Position numbers and translations under genes: made by a program. The notes beneath the pieces are model-generated. The model had not been told where the DNA came from and did no database searches. It was given only the letters and a program-made list of their open reading frames with translations. This document shows, piece after piece, positions 32,916-41,258 of a stretch of DNA of 64,000 nucleotides (within the stretch, counting starts at the first letter, position 1; the number at the start of each line of letters is the position of its first letter). The stretch is from Streptomyces scopuliridis RB72 (GTDB taxonomy: Bacteria; Actinomycetota; Actinomycetes; Streptomycetales; Streptomycetaceae), in NCBI RefSeq assembly GCF_000718095.1, contig NZ_JOEI01000001.1:124001-188000 (forward strand). Reading direction: 5' to 3'.

Positions 32916-33401
32916 ATGCGTGCTTCACGCGCTCTGGCGGTGACCGCCACCGCCTGCGCGGCCGTGGCGCTCTCCGCTCCGCTGGCCGTCGCGACCAACG
33001 GTCCGACCAATGTCACCATCAATCCGTTCGAGGTCCACCAGGGCAGCACGATCGAGATCAGCGCCCGCGGCTGCGGCCACGGAGGCACTGTCACGTCGAA
33101 CGCCTTCCGGCGGGTCGAGCTGTCCGTGAACGCTTCCGGGAACTCCACGGCCAGGGCCCGGATCCTTGACGACGCCACGCCGGGCAACTACAACCTGGCC
33201 GTCAGGTGCAGTGACAACGACAGGGTCGCGACGCACCAGTTCCGGGTGCTGGAGGGGCGGGGCGCGCTGGGCGGGCTCGGCGGTTCCATCGGTCCCAGTT
33301 CCACGGAGATGGCGGTCGGCGGCGGGCTCGTCGCCACGGCGGCCGTCGGTGGTTCGCTCTTCCTCGCACGCCGTCGCCGGCCGGCCGGTGTGGGGATCTG
33401 A
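32916..33401 (+). CDS. Small exported surface protein with sortase-like C-terminal tail
   Basis: A 161-residue protein. ATG 32916 has GGAGG 7 nt upstream. A signal peptide (MRASRALAVTATACAAVALSAPLAVA) is followed by a beta-rich domain of about 85 residues with a Cys pair (GCGHGGT ... AVRCSDND). The end has the layout of a sorting signal: a glycine motif GGLGGSIGPSSTE (about 122-134), a hydrophobic helix (about 136-150) and a basic tail RRRRPAGVGI. No LPXTG or LAXTG is present. The protein encoded on the other strand at 33575 has the same plan. It may be a class F sortase substrate or a simple membrane anchor. Confidence 0.75.
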   Translation: MRASRALAVTATACAAVALSAPLAVATNGPTNVTINPFEVHQGSTIEISARGCGHGGTVTSNAFRRVELSVNASGNSTARARILDDATPGNYNLAVRCSDNDRVATHQFRVLEGRGALGGLGGSIGPSSTEMAVGGGLVATAAVGGSLFLARRRRPAGVGI

Positions 33402-33460
33402 CCGGGCGCCCTTCTCCCGGCAGCCTCCACCGGGGGTCCGCGGGGCCCCGAACGCCCGTC

Positions 33461-33501
33461 GCCCCGAGTCCTGACCGAGGACTCGGGGCGGGGGCCTTTT
33501 C
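33461..33501 (+). terminator. Strong intrinsic terminator
   Basis: GCCCCGAGTCCT (33461-33472) pairs perfectly with AGGACTCGGGGC (33478-33489) across a 5-nt loop, followed by a CCTTTT tract. Confidence 0.85.
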
Positions 33502-33574
33502 GTGTGACTTTCATGTGACGGGGACGCCCGCGCGGCGTCCGGTGTACGGGCGGCCGGCGACCGGCCGCCGGTGA

Positions 33575-34114
33575 TCAGTGCTGACGGTCCTCCGTGCGCC
33601 GGCGTACGACGTAGATCGTGCCGGCGGCCGCCGCGACCACCAGCGCCGTACCGCCGACGAGTTCGGTGGTGCTCACCCCGCCCACGCTGCCGCCGAGACC
33701 TCCGCGGACGCCACCCGGCACGACCGTGGCGCCCGTCGTGCGGGTGACCGTGGCGGCCGGTGTCGGGTTCCGCGTGGCGCTTGAGATCCGGAGACTGGTC
33801 GTCCCCGACTGGCCGTTACAGGTGAAGGTCACCTGATACGTGGCGCCGGCCTTGGCGTCCCAGTCGACCGTGGCGGTGGCCGACCGTCCCGAGGGGATGT
33901 TGACCGTGTCGAAGACCCCGGAGGAGGCGGTGGCGGTCGTAGCGCAGTTGGTGACGGAGAGGGTCACCCTGCCCCCCGCCGCGACCGTGGAGGGCGTGAC
34001 GGTGAATCCGAAGGGCGCGTTCCCGCCGCTGGGCGCGGCCGTCGCGGTGGGGGTGGTCAGTGCGAGTGCGGACACTGCCAGCAGAGCGGCGGACACGGCA
34101 CGTATCGCGCGCAT
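33575..34114 (-). CDS. Paralogous small exported surface protein with sortase-like tail
   Basis: A 179-residue relative of the protein at 32916. The signal peptide (MRAIRAVSAALLAVSALALTTPTATA) precedes a beta-sandwich-like domain (FGFTVTPSTVAAGGRVTLSVTNC ... YQVTFTCNGQSG) with a spaced Cys pair. The C-terminus has GGLGGSVGGVSTTE, a hydrophobic stretch (about 152-170) and a basic tail VRRRTEDRQH. The GGLGGS(I/V)G motif and following STE are shared with the paralogue. ATG 34114 has GGAGGA 6 nt upstream. Its role is unknown; linkage to a class F sortase is suggestive. Confidence 0.77.
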   Translation of the reverse strand: MRAIRAVSAALLAVSALALTTPTATAAPSGGNAPFGFTVTPSTVAAGGRVTLSVTNCATTATASSGVFDTVNIPSGRSATATVDWDAKAGATYQVTFTCNGQSGTTSLRISSATRNPTPAATVTRTTGATVVPGGVRGGLGGSVGGVSTTELVGGTALVVAAAAGTIYVVRRRTEDRQH

Positions 34115-34303
34115 GATGAATCCTCCGGGTCCCCGAGGAGCAGCTGCGGAACCGTTTCCACATAAGGCAGGGAATGCACCTCGATGCCGGAAACGCTAGG
34201 AGCGCGTTATCACAGCCGCGATCGCTGACGGGCGAATGGGGCACGGGTGTCCCCCGGGCGGCGGACAGCCGCACCCCACTCAGGTGCCGGTCCTGTGCTT
34301 CGC

Positions 34304-35068
34304 TCAGGACCCGATTTGCGGAAACAGATCGAGGAAGGGCGCCGCGGTCGCGCTGATCCCGCGGCCGTAGGGCGCGTCGAAGTCCCAGATGAGGAAGAGC
34401 AGGAACGAGATCAGCACACTGAACAGCCCCGCGAGCAGCAGCTCCCGGAAGGTACGGCGGATCTGCAGGACGAAGATCAGCCCGACCGTGACCACGGCGC
34501 CGATGATGAGGCCGAACCAGACGACCCCCGGCATGGTGGCGCCCGCGTTCTGCCCTCGCGCGCCCCGGGCGTCATCGGCGGCGGCCACCTGGTCGACCAG
34601 CGGCTGGTACGCCTGTCCCTCCAGATCGGTCCTGGGCGCGTACTGGCTGACGTCCGTGCGGATCCGGTCGAAGAGCTCGGTGCCCTTCGCGCTGAGGGCC
34701 TCGTGCTCGGACATGTGCGGCCATTCGCTGCGGACGACGAAGCTGACATAGGCGTCGACATCGGCGCGGATCCGGTCCCGTACCTCGGCGGGATAGACCT
34801 GGACCCGCTGCTGGACCTCGTGCAGGGCCTGGGCCTCCTGGCGTACGGACTCCTGCGCCGCGCTGCGGCCCTCCCAGACGCCGGCGATGGCGAGACCCAG
34901 CACGATCGCGTAGATCACGCCGATCATCATCGTCATGTAGTCCATGACATCAGGGGTCTCGGAGGGGTCGTCGTCCTCGCGGACGCGGCGGTTGTTGATG
35001 ACGACGATGGTCAGGACGACCGCGCAGGCGGCGGCCATCGCGATGCTCAGAACGAGCCATTCCGACAT
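34304..35068 (-). CDS. DUF4239 (bestrophin-like) membrane protein
   Basis: A 254-residue membrane protein with two N-terminal helices (about 3-24 and 43-65), a cytoplasmic helical middle (about 66-180), and two C-terminal helices (about 183-204 and 212-232). This is the plan of DUF4239 proteins, distantly like bestrophins. The function is unestablished; ion or small-solute conductance is a guess. ATG 35068 follows GGAG with a 5-nt gap. It directly follows the proline-rich surface protein gene region but is read in the same direction with a 14-nt gap, so the two probably form an operon. Confidence 0.8.
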   Translation of the reverse strand: MSEWLVLSIAMAAACAVVLTIVVINNRRVREDDDPSETPDVMDYMTMMIGVIYAIVLGLAIAGVWEGRSAAQESVRQEAQALHEVQQRVQVYPAEVRDRIRADVDAYVSFVVRSEWPHMSEHEALSAKGTELFDRIRTDVSQYAPRTDLEGQAYQPLVDQVAAADDARGARGQNAGATMPGVVWFGLIIGAVVTVGLIFVLQIRRTFRELLLAGLFSVLISFLLFLIWDFDAPYGRGISATAAPFLDLFPQIGS

Positions 35069-35082
35069 GAGATCTCCGTGGA

Positions 35083-35739
35083 TCAGCGGTGGCGGGGACG
35101 CAGGACGGCTACGGCGAGTACGGCCGGGGCCGTGATGAGGAGCATCAGCAGAACGGGGGAGGGGCCGTTCCTGGGCTGATCACGGGTCGCCTTGCGATAG
35201 GCGGGCAGCGCCACCGAGGACGGCGTGGGAGTCGCCGACGGGGTGGGCGACGGCCGGGGCGGCGGCGAAGGGGCCGGTGGCTTCGGCGGTGGCTTCGGCG
35301 CGGGCGGCGGCGGTGTGGGCCGGGGCTGCCGGAGGGGCGCCCGGACGACCGGCGCGGGCGGCGTCGGTACGACGCTGGGAGCCGGCGCGGGTGGTGACGG
35401 CGGGGGCGAAGGAGGCGGCGGCGGTGCCGGGGGTGTCGGCGGCGGCGGAGGGGTGGGCTTCGGTGGTTTCGGCGGCTTCGACGGCTTGGGTGGTTTCGAC
35501 GGCTTCGGTGGTGGCTCGGGCGACGGGGGAGGGGTCGGAGTGGGAGTCGGCCAGCAGTCGCCGCTCCCGGCGACGGCGACCGCCCCTCCCGGGCCACCGG
35601 GACCACCCGGTCCGAGGGACGCGTAGGCACAGCTGCCGGCTACAGCGGGCAGCGGGACTGCCGACAGGGATATGAGTGCGGCGGCCGCGAGCAGCCGTCC
35701 GACGAGTGATCCATACACGGTCAGGAGTTTGTTCCCCAT
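35083..35739 (-). CDS. Proline-rich surface protein
   Basis: About 218 residues. A signal peptide (LLTVYGSLVGRLLAAAALISLSAVPLPAVAG) is followed by a short Gly/Pro segment with two Cys, then about 115 residues of PPKPSKPPKP, PTPPPP and PSPPPSPP repeats. A C-terminal membrane helix (VLLMLLITAPAVLAVAVL) and basic tail (RPRHR) close it. Extended Pro-rich rods typically cross the cell wall. ATG 35739 is chosen because the signal peptide starts there; there is no ribosome site and an upstream ATG in frame cannot be excluded. The repetitive sequence produces long spurious frames on both strands. Confidence 0.65.
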   Translation of the reverse strand: MGNKLLTVYGSLVGRLLAAAALISLSAVPLPAVAGSCAYASLGPGGPGGPGGAVAVAGSGDCWPTPTPTPPPSPEPPPKPSKPPKPSKPPKPPKPTPPPPPTPPAPPPPPSPPPSPPAPAPSVVPTPPAPVVRAPLRQPRPTPPPPAPKPPPKPPAPSPPPRPSPTPSATPTPSSVALPAYRKATRDQPRNGPSPVLLMLLITAPAVLAVAVLRPRHR

Positions 35740-35921
35740 CAGGCCGCGGCACGCGGGAAGTCGCTCGGATTCCCCCGAATAGGGGGATGTGGCGGCCATG
35801 GGCTTGCGCCGCGGAAGTTTTTTCCGTCCGCGTTGAACGCGAGGCCGCCCCCGGTCCGTACTTAGGACCATGAGCAGCGCAACCAGGCGCCTCAACTGGC
35901 CTACAGATAACGGGAGTTGAC
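35740..35921 (+). promoter_or_regulatory. Divergent promoter region with several short dyads
   Basis: Contains CCCCC-GAATA-GGGGG (about 35771-35785), CGCGTT-G-AACGCG (about 35833-35845) and GGTCC-GTACTTA-GGACC (about 35853-35869). The exact bound proteins are unknown. GGGAG lies 5-9 nt before the lipoprotein ATG. Confidence 0.35.
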
Positions 35922-36875
35922 ATGAACACCTGGCGGAACGCCTCGCTCGCGGTGACCGCGGTGGCCGTACTGGCCCTGACGACGGCGTGCGGTCAGGACC
36001 AAGGGACGAACACCAACGGCCAGTCCGTCGGCGCCGCCAAGCCGGCCGACGCCGGATACGGCGCGGACAGCGGCTACGGATCCGATACAGGCGCGGCGGG
36101 CGCGGCGGCGGCCAAGCCGGCCGGCCAACTCGCCGTGTGGGACAGCAAGAAGCTCGGCAAGGTACTCACCGACAGTGAGGGGTTCACGCTCTACCGCTTC
36201 GATAAGGACACGGCGAGCCCGCCCAAGTCGAACTGCGAGGGCGACTGCGTGAAGGCCTGGCCGGTGGTGGCCGCGGGTGACGCCAAGGCCGCGGCCGGCA
36301 CCGACGCCACGCTGCTCGGCGAGATCACCCGCGCCGACGGCACCAAGCAGCTCACCGTCGACGGCTGGCCGATGTACCGGTACGCCAAGGACACCAGCCC
36401 GGGCGACGCCAACGGCCAGGGTGTGGGCGGTACATGGTTCGCCTCGGCCCCCGACGGCAAGAAGGCGGCAGTGGCCGGCTCCGGCTCCGGCGCGGACGTC
36501 ACCCCCGCCGATCTTCCCGGGCTGTCGGTCCGCAAGGACCCCAAACTCGGTGACATTGTGGTGGATTCGAAGGGAATGACGGTCTATCGCTTCACGAAGG
36601 ACTCCGCCTGGCCGATGAAGTCGGCCTGCACCGGGGCCTGTCTGGAGAAGTGGCCGGTTGTCGCTCCCGTCGAGAAGAATGACACCGAGGGGATCATCAA
36701 GAAGGGCTTCGTCACCTTCGACCGGCCCGACGGAATCAAGCAGCAGAGCATCGACTGCTGGCCGATCTACACCTTCGCCGGCGACACAAAGCCGGGAGAT
36801 ACCAATGGTCAGGGCGTTGGCGGCACCTGGTTCGCGGTTTCCCCGGATTCCAAGCTGGTCGGAGCGCCCAAGTAG
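35922..36875 (+). CDS. SCO0930-type lipoprotein with duplicated lipoprotein repeats (PF03640)
   Basis: A 317-residue exported lipoprotein. The signal ends in the lipobox LTTAC near residue 23, and a Gly/Asn-rich linker follows. Two PF03640-type repeat blocks (about 70-180 and 195-315) each contain GxTxYRFxKD, CxGxCxxxWPVV and YxxAxDxxPGDxNGQGVGGTWFA, so the protein is an internal duplication with paired Cys in each half. The repeats resemble haem- or metal-associated electron-transfer lipoproteins, but no function is proven. The placement next to the DUF574 methyltransferase and PAS-GGDEF-EAL gene matches the order I recall around SCO0930. Confidence 0.85.
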   Translation: MNTWRNASLAVTAVAVLALTTACGQDQGTNTNGQSVGAAKPADAGYGADSGYGSDTGAAGAAAAKPAGQLAVWDSKKLGKVLTDSEGFTLYRFDKDTASPPKSNCEGDCVKAWPVVAAGDAKAAAGTDATLLGEITRADGTKQLTVDGWPMYRYAKDTSPGDANGQGVGGTWFASAPDGKKAAVAGSGSGADVTPADLPGLSVRKDPKLGDIVVDSKGMTVYRFTKDSAWPMKSACTGACLEKWPVVAPVEKNDTEGIIKKGFVTFDRPDGIKQQSIDCWPIYTFAGDTKPGDTNGQGVGGTWFAVSPDSKLVGAPK

Positions 36876-36903
36876 TCCCCACGCCGCGCGTCTCCGGCCC
36901 ATC

Positions 36904-36939
36904 GGTCCGTCGTCGCACCGCTCGGTGCGGCGGCGGACC
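36904..36939 (+). terminator. Hairpin terminator after the lipoprotein gene
   Basis: GGTCCGTCGTCGCACC (36904-36919) pairs with GGTGCGGCGGCGGACC (36924-36939) around a GCTC loop, 14 Watson-Crick pairs plus two G-U. Confidence 0.75.
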
Positions 36940-37085
36940 GGTCGCACGTGCCAGCGGCGTGTGACCAAGAACGGATCGCTAATTTCCGTTTGGGCTCGCT
37001 CTCTTGGCGGGCGATCAGTAGCCTCGGCTCGAACAACCGGCCGTGTACCTTGGCCGCATCCCGTGGCGACTTGTTGGAGACATCG

Positions 37086-37898
37086 ATGGAGCGTCCCGCC
37101 TGGGCCCCGCAGGGCATCGACATATCGATGCCGAGCGTTTCCCGCATTTACGACTACTATCTGGGCGGTTCGCACAATTTCGAGGTGGACAGGGAAGCGG
37201 CCCGCAAGGCAATGGGGTTCATGCCGGGGCTTCCCACGATCATGAAGACGAACCGCGCGTTCATGCGCCGCGCGGTGAAATTCGCGCTCGATGAGGGCAT
37301 CACTCAGTTCCTCGACATCGGATCCGGCATTCCGACCTACGGAAATGTCCATGAGGTCGCCCAGGCCGGTGACCCCGAAGCCCGGGTGCTCTATGTCGAT
37401 CACGACCCGGTCGCCGTCGCCCACAGCCAGGCCGTTCTCGACGGCAACGACAACGCTGCCATCGTGAACGCCGATCTCCGCAAGCCCGGACAGATCCTCA
37501 ACAGCCCCGAGGCAGGACAACTGCTGGACCTGGAGCGGCCCGTGGCGCTGCTCCTCGTCTTCGTCCTGCACTTCCTGGAGGACGAGGACGACCCGTACGG
37601 CGCGGTGGCCGAGCTGCGCGACGCGCTCGCGCCCGGCAGCCTGCTCGTCCTCACGCACGCCTCGTACGACGGCGTGCCGCTCCCGCAGGAGCGGACGGGG
37701 GCCGCGGTCGCCGTCTACAAGGACATCCGCAACCCGCTGGTCATGCGGACGCGCGAGCAGACCGCCCGGTTCTTCGACGGCTTCGAGATGGTCGCGCCCG
37801 GTCTGGTCTCCATGCCGCACTGGCGGCCCGACAGCCCCGCCGACCAGGAGGACCCGTACGCCTTCTCCGGCTTCGGCGGAGTGGGACGCAAGGCGTGA
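37086..37898 (+). CDS. SAM-dependent methyltransferase, DUF574 (PF04672) family
   Basis: A 270-residue protein. The family start (PAWAPQGIDISMPSVSRIYDYYLGGSHNFEVDREAA) is intact, followed by the SAM-binding FLDIGSGIPTYGNVHEVAQ, VLYVDHDPVAV and the acidic HFLEDEDDPYGAV. This family is greatly expanded in Streptomyces and its substrates are mostly unknown. ATG 37086 was chosen on the family N-terminus; the frame is open upstream without homology. Its stop overlaps the GTG start of the GGDEF-EAL gene, so the two are translationally coupled. Confidence 0.9.
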   Translation: MERPAWAPQGIDISMPSVSRIYDYYLGGSHNFEVDREAARKAMGFMPGLPTIMKTNRAFMRRAVKFALDEGITQFLDIGSGIPTYGNVHEVAQAGDPEARVLYVDHDPVAVAHSQAVLDGNDNAAIVNADLRKPGQILNSPEAGQLLDLERPVALLLVFVLHFLEDEDDPYGAVAELRDALAPGSLLVLTHASYDGVPLPQERTGAAVAVYKDIRNPLVMRTREQTARFFDGFEMVAPGLVSMPHWRPDSPADQEDPYAFSGFGGVGRKA

Positions 37899-40066
37899 TG
37901 GTGCCCTCGCAGCCGACAGCCGCCGAGAGTGAACCGGACGGGCTGGAAGACAGACTCAGGCGCTTCGCGACGATCTGGAGCCGGGCGATCTTCCCGGCGA
38001 CGGCCACGTCCCTGACGCGCCCCGAATTCGAAACGCATCTGCTGCCGCTGGCCCGGGAGTTGCAGGAGGCGCTGCACGCGCACCCCTTCGACACCGCGCC
38101 CGCCACGCGCGTCGGCACCGCCCTCGTGGCGGCGCACTGCACCGACCCCGAGGCCCTCGGCCGTACGCTCGGTGTCGTCGACTCCTATCTGGTGCTGTAC
38201 TGCGGTATGGAGGAGCTGACCGCGGAGGACAACCGCGCCCGCTGCGCCCGTCTCCAGCACTCCCTCGCCGTCGGCTTCGCCCAGGCGCTGCGCGAGCGCA
38301 CCCTGAGCGAGCAGGAGGCCATCGCACGCTCGGCGCTCGCCGCGCGCAATGACGCCGAGGACGCGCTGCACGCCACGCAGGCCCGCTTCCACGCGGTGTT
38401 CGAGGGCGCGGCCATCGGTATCGGCATCGCCGATCTCGAAGGCAATGTGCTGGAGGTCAACGACACCCTCACCCAGATGTTCGGCGGACTCGAACACCAT
38501 GTCCGCAGCCGCAATGTAAGCGAGTGGGTCCACCCCGAGGACGCGGCCCATGTCTGGCGCCTCTACGACGAGTTGGTACGCGGCGAGCGCGAGCACTTCC
38601 GGGTCGAGAAGCCGTTCTACCGCAACGACGGCACGGTGCTCTGGACCAATCTGACCCTCTCGCTGCTGCGGGACGCCGAGGGCACTCCGCAGTATCAGCT
38701 GGCTCTGATGGAGGACACCACCGAGCGGCGGCTGCTCAATCTGCGGCTGCGGTACGAGGCCACGCATGACGCGCTGACCGGGCTGCCCAACCGGACGCTG
38801 TTCTTCGAGCGTCTGGAGAAGACGCTCTCCGCGGGCGGCGGCGCGCGCTTCGGGCTCTGCTATCTCGACCTCGACGGCTTCAAGGCGATCAATGACAGCC
38901 TCGGCCACTCGTCGGGCGACCGGCTGCTGGTCGAGGTCGCGGACCGGCTCCAGAGCTGCGCCACCGCGCCGGGCGAGATGGTGGCCAGGCTGGGCGGCGA
39001 CGAGTTCGTGGCGCTGACCACCGGGCCCGACACCCAGCAGGGCGTGGCCGATCTCGCCTCCCGGATCCTCCACGTACTGGCCACCCCGATCCGGCTCGAA
39101 GGACGGGAGCTCACGGTCCGGGGCAGCATCGGCATCGTGGAGGGGCCCTCCGCCGGGCGGAGCCCCGCGGAGGTGCTGCGCAGCGCGGACATCACCATGT
39201 ACCGGGCCAAGGCCGCGGGCGGCAATCGCTATGAGGTGGCCGACCCGGAGGCCGACGCCCGCGCCATCACCCGGCACGGACTGACGACGGCGCTGCCCGC
39301 GGCCCTGGAGCGCGGTGAGTTCTTCATCGAGTACCAGCCGCTGGTGCATCTGGGCGACGGCACGGTGCACGGCGCCGAGGCGCTGGTGCGCTGGTCCCAT
39401 CCGCAGCACGGCGTGCTGGGACCCGACCGGTTCATCCCGCTCGCCGAGCACACCGGACTGATCGTGCCGCTCGGCCGCTGGGTGCTGGAACAGGCCGTAC
39501 GGCAGGCCATGTTCTGGCAGCGCCAGCTGCCCGAGGGCGCGCTCGGCGGCCCGCTGCGGATCAATGTGAACCTCTCGCCGACCCAGCTGCACCACCCCGG
39601 GCTCGTCGCCGACACCGTGGAGGTGCTGGAGCGGATCGGTCTCCCGCCGGGCGCGCTGTGTCTGGAGGTCACCGAGTCCGCGCTGATCGGCGCGGACGAG
39701 GATCTGCTCAAGCCGCTGCGCCAGCTCGCAGAGATGGGCGTGGACATCGCGCTCGACGACTTCGGCACCGGCTACTCGAACCTGGCGAATCTGCGCAGGC
39801 TGCCGGTGAGCGTCCTCAAACTGGACCGTTCCTTCACCCAGGGCATGCAGCAGCATCCGGCGGATCCGGTCGATCTGAAGATCGTCGAGGGGATCGTGGC
39901 GCTCGCGCACAGCCTGGAGCTGGCCGTGACGGTGGAGGGCGTGGAGACCGGGGCGCAGGCGGAGCATCTGCGCCGGCTCGGCTGCGACACCGCGCAGGGC
40001 TGGTACTACGCCAGGCCGGGTCCGCCCGAGCAACTGCACATGCTGTCGCTCGCGGACGCGGTCTAG
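37895..40066 (+). CDS. rmdA: PAS-GGDEF-EAL bifunctional cyclic-di-GMP protein, RmdA-like
   Basis: A 723-residue cytoplasmic protein. The N-terminal 150 residues are helical and unassigned. A PAS-PAC sensor (about 160-280: ARFHAVFEGAAIGIGIADLEGN, FYRNDGTVLWTNLTLS) is followed by GGDEF (about 290-450, intact GGDEF at 367-371 preceded by RL) and EAL (about 465-710, EAL at 495-497, DDFGTGYSNL intact). It may therefore both make and degrade c-di-GMP. RmdA (SCO0928) of S. coelicolor has this architecture and lies beside a DUF574 and a lipoprotein gene, the basis for the symbol. The TAG stop (40064-40066) is the first triplet of a repeat element. Confidence 0.85.
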   Translation: MMVPSQPTAAESEPDGLEDRLRRFATIWSRAIFPATATSLTRPEFETHLLPLARELQEALHAHPFDTAPATRVGTALVAAHCTDPEALGRTLGVVDSYLVLYCGMEELTAEDNRARCARLQHSLAVGFAQALRERTLSEQEAIARSALAARNDAEDALHATQARFHAVFEGAAIGIGIADLEGNVLEVNDTLTQMFGGLEHHVRSRNVSEWVHPEDAAHVWRLYDELVRGEREHFRVEKPFYRNDGTVLWTNLTLSLLRDAEGTPQYQLALMEDTTERRLLNLRLRYEATHDALTGLPNRTLFFERLEKTLSAGGGARFGLCYLDLDGFKAINDSLGHSSGDRLLVEVADRLQSCATAPGEMVARLGGDEFVALTTGPDTQQGVADLASRILHVLATPIRLEGRELTVRGSIGIVEGPSAGRSPAEVLRSADITMYRAKAAGGNRYEVADPEADARAITRHGLTTALPAALERGEFFIEYQPLVHLGDGTVHGAEALVRWSHPQHGVLGPDRFIPLAEHTGLIVPLGRWVLEQAVRQAMFWQRQLPEGALGGPLRINVNLSPTQLHHPGLVADTVEVLERIGLPPGALCLEVTESALIGADEDLLKPLRQLAEMGVDIALDDFGTGYSNLANLRRLPVSVLKLDRSFTQGMQQHPADPVDLKIVEGIVALAHSLELAVTVEGVETGAQAEHLRRLGCDTAQGWYYARPGPPEQLHMLSLADAV

Positions 40067-40272
40067 GGCCTGTCTTCAAAGTAGCGCCGTCCGCCCGAAG
40101 GGCGGGCCCGGTGCCCGCCGCGGCAGCGGCAGGATGTCGCTGCGGTGCGTGCGATCGCGAGGCGGAGGATCGGCGTGGTGGATGGCCCGGCCGTACTCGG
40201 GCGACTCCGACAACGCGGCGAGTGTGCGTGCCAGACGCCGCGGGCCCGCGAAGATCGGCCGGACAGGGCCTA
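40064..40272 (+). mobile_element. 209-bp MITE-like element with terminal inverted repeats
   Basis: The left end TAGGGCCTGTC (40064-40074) and the right end, whose reverse complement begins TAGGCCCTGTC (40262-40272), match at 10 of 11 positions. There is no transposase. Two internal blocks (40082-40096, 40218-40246) recur in the shorter copy at 24127-24217 and the right 23 bp recur at 23298-23320. Both flanking convergent genes use the terminal TAG as their stop codon. Confidence 0.65.
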
Positions 40273-41175
40273 GGCTGCCGGGCCGGTCGCCCCGCCCGCG
40301 GTCCCGGCGGAGAACAGCACTCGCTGCAGTTCGCGGGCGGCGCGTGGCGGGGCGACATCGCTGCGGTGGGCGATCGCGATCGTACGGCGCAGCCCCGGCC
40401 TGGCCAGGGCGGTGACCCTCAGGTCGCGCGCCCGCGCCGCCACCATGCTCGGTACGACCGCCACGCCCAGACCGGCCCGTACGAAACCGAGGACGGCGTC
40501 CATCTCGCCGCCCTCCACCGTGAACGACGGCTCGAACCCCTCGGCCCGGCAGGCGGCCACCGTCAGCTCGCGCAGATCGTAGCCGTGCCGGAACATCACC
40601 AGCGGCTCGCCCTCCAGATCGGCGATCCTGACCGGCCGCCGCGGGGCCGGAGCGGCGGCCGACGAGACCACGACCAGATCCTCGTGCAGCAGCTCGACGG
40701 TGGTCAGCGCGGGCGACGCGGCCGGCAGGGGCATCACCACCAGGGCGAGATCCAGCGCCCCGCGCGCCAGCTCCCGTACGAGATCGTGCGAGCCGCTCTC
40801 CTCGATCAGCAGCTCGATACCGGGGTGCAGATCATGGAAGGCCCGCAGGACGTCGGGCAGCAATCCGGTGCAGAGGCTCGGCGGCGCCCCCAGCCTGACC
40901 CGGCCGCGCCGTAGCTGGACCAGCTCCTGGACCTCGACGCGCGCGGTCTCGGTGTCGGCGAGGATGCGCCGGGCGAGCGGCAGGAGCGCCTCGCCCGCGT
41001 CGGTCAGGGCGACATTGCCGCGGGCGCGGCTGAACAGCTCGGCCCCCAGCTCCTTCTCCAGCGCCCTGATCTGCTGGGAGAGGGAGGGCTGCGAGACATG
41101 GACCCGTTCGGCGGCGCGGGTGAAGTGCCGGGTCTCGGCGACGGCCACGAAGTAGAGAAGCTGCTGGAACTGCAT
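40270..41175 (-). CDS. LysR-family transcriptional regulator
   Basis: A 301-residue regulator. The N-terminal winged helix (about 1-60) reads MQFQQLLYFVAVAETRHFTRAAERVHVSQPSLSQQIRALEKELGAELFSR; the LysR substrate domain (about 90-295) follows with LRLGAPPSL and GLGVAVVPSMVA. It is divergent from sdhCAB across 96 nt. A LysR-type T-N11-A box lies between, so it probably controls succinate dehydrogenase and itself. TACCCT 7 nt before the ATG and no ribosome site indicate a leaderless mRNA. Its TAG stop lies in the terminal repeat of the adjacent MITE-like element. Confidence 0.9.
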   Translation of the reverse strand: MQFQQLLYFVAVAETRHFTRAAERVHVSQPSLSQQIRALEKELGAELFSRARGNVALTDAGEALLPLARRILADTETARVEVQELVQLRRGRVRLGAPPSLCTGLLPDVLRAFHDLHPGIELLIEESGSHDLVRELARGALDLALVVMPLPAASPALTTVELLHEDLVVVSSAAAPAPRRPVRIADLEGEPLVMFRHGYDLRELTVAACRAEGFEPSFTVEGGEMDAVLGFVRAGLGVAVVPSMVAARARDLRVTALARPGLRRTIAIAHRSDVAPPRAARELQRVLFSAGTAGGATGPAA

Positions 41176-41182
41176 AAGAGCC

Positions 41183-41188
41183 AGGGTA
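41183..41188 (-). promoter_or_regulatory. Leaderless-type -10 (TACCCT) for the LysR gene
   Basis: Read on the minus strand, TACCCT is followed by 7 nt and the ATG at 41175. Confidence 0.5.
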
Positions 41189-41197
41189 GATCGTGCG

Positions 41198-41212
41198 ATA
41201 GGCAGAGGCTAT
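41198..41212 (+). promoter_or_regulatory. LysR-type T-N11-A operator, ATAG-N7-CTAT
   Basis: ATAG (41198-41201) and CTAT (41209-41212) are inverted arms with a 7-nt spacer and fit the LysR T-N11-A rule. The site is between the two divergent promoters. Confidence 0.6.
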
Positions 41213-41258
41213 GGAGATCAGCCGGACCATGTCTTGGACCTCTCGGTATCGCGCGGCC

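Noticed and set aside
35180..35929. Glycine- or arginine-rich frames on both strands of the proline-rich gene
   Set aside because: Products of a low-complexity CCN/GGN repeat; only the minus-strand frame with signal peptide and membrane tail is credible.
37715..40039. A 774-codon minus-strand frame opposite rmdA
   Set aside because: Antisense shadow of an unmistakable PAS-GGDEF-EAL gene.
40064..40272. Possible small RNA or riboswitch between convergent genes
   Set aside because: The termini and internal blocks recur at two other sites, better explained as a dispersed repeat element.
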